The translations under genes and the position numbers were made by a program. A DNA stretch of 64,000 nt. It comes from Micromonospora sp. WMMD812 (GTDB lineage Bacteria > Actinomycetota > Actinomycetes > Mycobacteriales > Micromonosporaceae). The DNA is taken from NCBI RefSeq assembly GCF_027497215.1, contig NZ_CP114904.1, forward strand, positions 992,001 through 1,056,000, read 5' to 3'. The notes beneath the pieces were generated by a model. It saw nothing but the letters and a program-made list of their open reading frames with translations. It was not told where the DNA came from and did no database searches. Below, piece after piece: positions 63,045 to 64,000 of this stretch (position 1 is its first letter; every line of letters begins with the position of its first letter).

Positions 63045-63533
63045 GTGACCGACGACGTACCCGAGCGGGAGGCCGTGGGCACGCTGCTGCGACACGTGCT
63101 CGAGGTGCTCGACGGCGACGTGGCCGCCGTCTACGCCGAGCGGGGGATCACCGACTACCGGCCCCGTTTCTCCCCGCCGCTGCGGGTGCTGGTGGCCGAC
63201 GGGCCCCTCGCCATCCGAGATCTGGCCCGCCGGGTCGGGGTGACCCACTCCGCGGCCAGCCAGACCGTGTCCCAGATGGTCCGGGCCGGGCTGGTCGAGC
63301 TGGTCCCCGGCGCGGACGCCCGCCAGCGCATCGTGCACCTCACCGACCGGGCCCGCGCGCTGCTGCCCCTGGTCGAGGCGGAGTGGGCGGCCACCGCGAG
63401 CGCCCTGCGCGGCCTGGACGCCGAACTGCCCGTGCCCCTGGCCGACCTGCTGCACAGGGTCCTCGACGCGACCCGGCGCCGGTCGCTGCGCCACCGCATC
63501 GCCGACGCCGGCCTGCCCCCGCCGCCGGCGTGA
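63045..63533 (+). CDS. MarR-family regulator
   Basis: 162 aa. YRPRFSPPLRVLVADGPLAI, RDLARRVGVTHSAASQTVSQ, MVRAGLVELVPGADARQRIV, HLTDRARALLPLVEAEWAAT: a complete winged helix with basic wing. GTG 63045 starts a leaderless transcript from TACATT. By position it probably regulates itself and the proline iminopeptidase (inference from the shared operator). Confidence 0.88.
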   Translation: MTDDVPEREAVGTLLRHVLEVLDGDVAAVYAERGITDYRPRFSPPLRVLVADGPLAIRDLARRVGVTHSAASQTVSQMVRAGLVELVPGADARQRIVHLTDRARALLPLVEAEWAATASALRGLDAELPVPLADLLHRVLDATRRRSLRHRIADAGLPPPPA

Positions 63534-63592
63534 CGCGGCCGGCCGACACGCGCACGGCAGCGTGACCGGGCGTCGCGCGGCGGGCGCGTCGG

Positions 63593-64000
63593 TCAGCGGC
63601 TGAGCTGCCGGTAGCGGCGGACCGACAGGGGCAGGAAGACGGCGATGAGCAGCGCCGGCCAGCCCACCGCGAGGGCAAGGGCGTGCTGCGCGGCGAACGA
63701 CTCGCCGCCCCACCCGGGATTGCCGAACAGCTCCCGGCACGCGGCGACGGTGGCCGACAGCGGGTTCCACTCGGCGACCGGGGCGAGCCAGCCGGGCATC
63801 GTCTCGGGTGCGACGAACGCGTTGGAGGTGAAGCCGACCGGCCAGACCAGGATCTGCAACACCATGACCGACTCCGGGCGGCGCAGCAGCAGCGCCAGGT
63901 GGATGCCGGCCCAGATCAACGCGAACCGCAGCAGCAGGAGCAGCCCGACCGCCGCCGCGGCGGCCGCCAACCCGTTGCGCCACTGCCAGCCGACCAGCCG
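63593..64000 (-). CDS. ABC-2 type transporter permease (C-terminal part)
   Basis: About 135 C-terminal residues; the gene continues beyond the window edge. Hydrophobic helices (GLLLLLRFALIWAGIHLALL, VMVLQILVWPVGFTSNAFVA, ALALAVGWPALLIAVFLPLS) and the family signature NAFVAPETMPGWLAPVAEWN, PLSATVAACRELFGNPGWGG. The pattern matches DrrB-like permeases that export hydrophobic compounds with an ATPase partner. That partner, if present, would lie to the right. Confidence 0.85.
   Translation of the reverse strand, partial: RLVGWQWRNGLAAAAAAVGLLLLLRFALIWAGIHLALLLRRPESVMVLQILVWPVGFTSNAFVAPETMPGWLAPVAEWNPLSATVAACRELFGNPGWGGESFAAQHALALAVGWPALLIAVFLPLSVRRYRQLSR

Overview
The window is very GC-rich, gene-dense actinobacterial DNA. 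Gene order and content point to a Micromonosporaceae chromosome, most likely Micromonospora or a close relative. The reasons are mycothiol-linked formaldehyde oxidation, a DivIVA/GarA/FtsR polar-growth and signalling neighbourhood that follows Mycobacterium Rv1822-Rv1832, frequent GTG starts, many ATGA/GTGA stop-start overlaps, and TANNNT -10 boxes only 6-8 nt before start codons (leaderless mRNAs). The genus call is inference from pattern; no database was searched.

Left part (1-16.5 kb). A truncated YafY-type regulator faces two small conserved genes across a perfect palindrome. Next comes an ethR/ethA pair: the EthR-like repressor and an EthA-like Baeyer-Villiger monooxygenase diverge across a perfect 35-bp palindrome. 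ethA overlaps an SDR gene and an alpha/beta-hydrolase gene, which together could run alcohol to ketone to ester to acid plus alcohol. LtrA, CapA-like, GntR + MFS and DoxX genes follow, then S-(hydroxymethyl)mycothiol dehydrogenase with its metallo-hydrolase partner. A MEDS-HATPase/MEDS-STAS pair is divergent from a short second-type Rho that lacks the usual actinobacterial N-terminal extension and carries changes near the RNA-translocation and bicyclomycin sites.

Middle (16.5-29 kb). Three secreted lysozyme-like (SLT-type) proteins are encoded here. Two are almost identical and sit in roughly 1.1-kb direct repeats flanking 9.3 kb of cargo: an exporter, a geranylgeranyl-reductase-like enzyme, a 5'-nucleotidase, an SDR and an AbiEii-like nucleotidyltransferase pair. 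The non-coding DNA around them is full of palindromes and tandem repeats.

29-38 kb holds a compact selenium module: fdhA with an in-frame UGA and a SECIS-like hairpin, fdhB, an NrfD-type membrane subunit, selC (tRNA-Sec), selA and selB. The only dedicated factor not seen is selD. Small membrane, hypothetical, DNA-repair and stress genes follow (38-44 kb: HhH protein, tandem Usp, SAM methyltransferase, PP2C phosphatase, MarR).

44.7-58.8 kb matches the Mycobacterium pgsA2 to gcvB order: pgsA, DUF881, sbp, DUF881, gcvH, garA, ftsR, DUF151 nuclease, MerR. This is interrupted by two globin genes, divIVA, an NAD(P)-binding protein and a sirtuin, and then comes gcvP behind a glycine riboswitch. The last 5 kb has a DUF5999 gene, pabB, an intact ISL3-family insertion with an 8-bp target duplication that splits a palindromic repeat, a proline iminopeptidase facing a MarR regulator, and the end of an ABC-2 permease.
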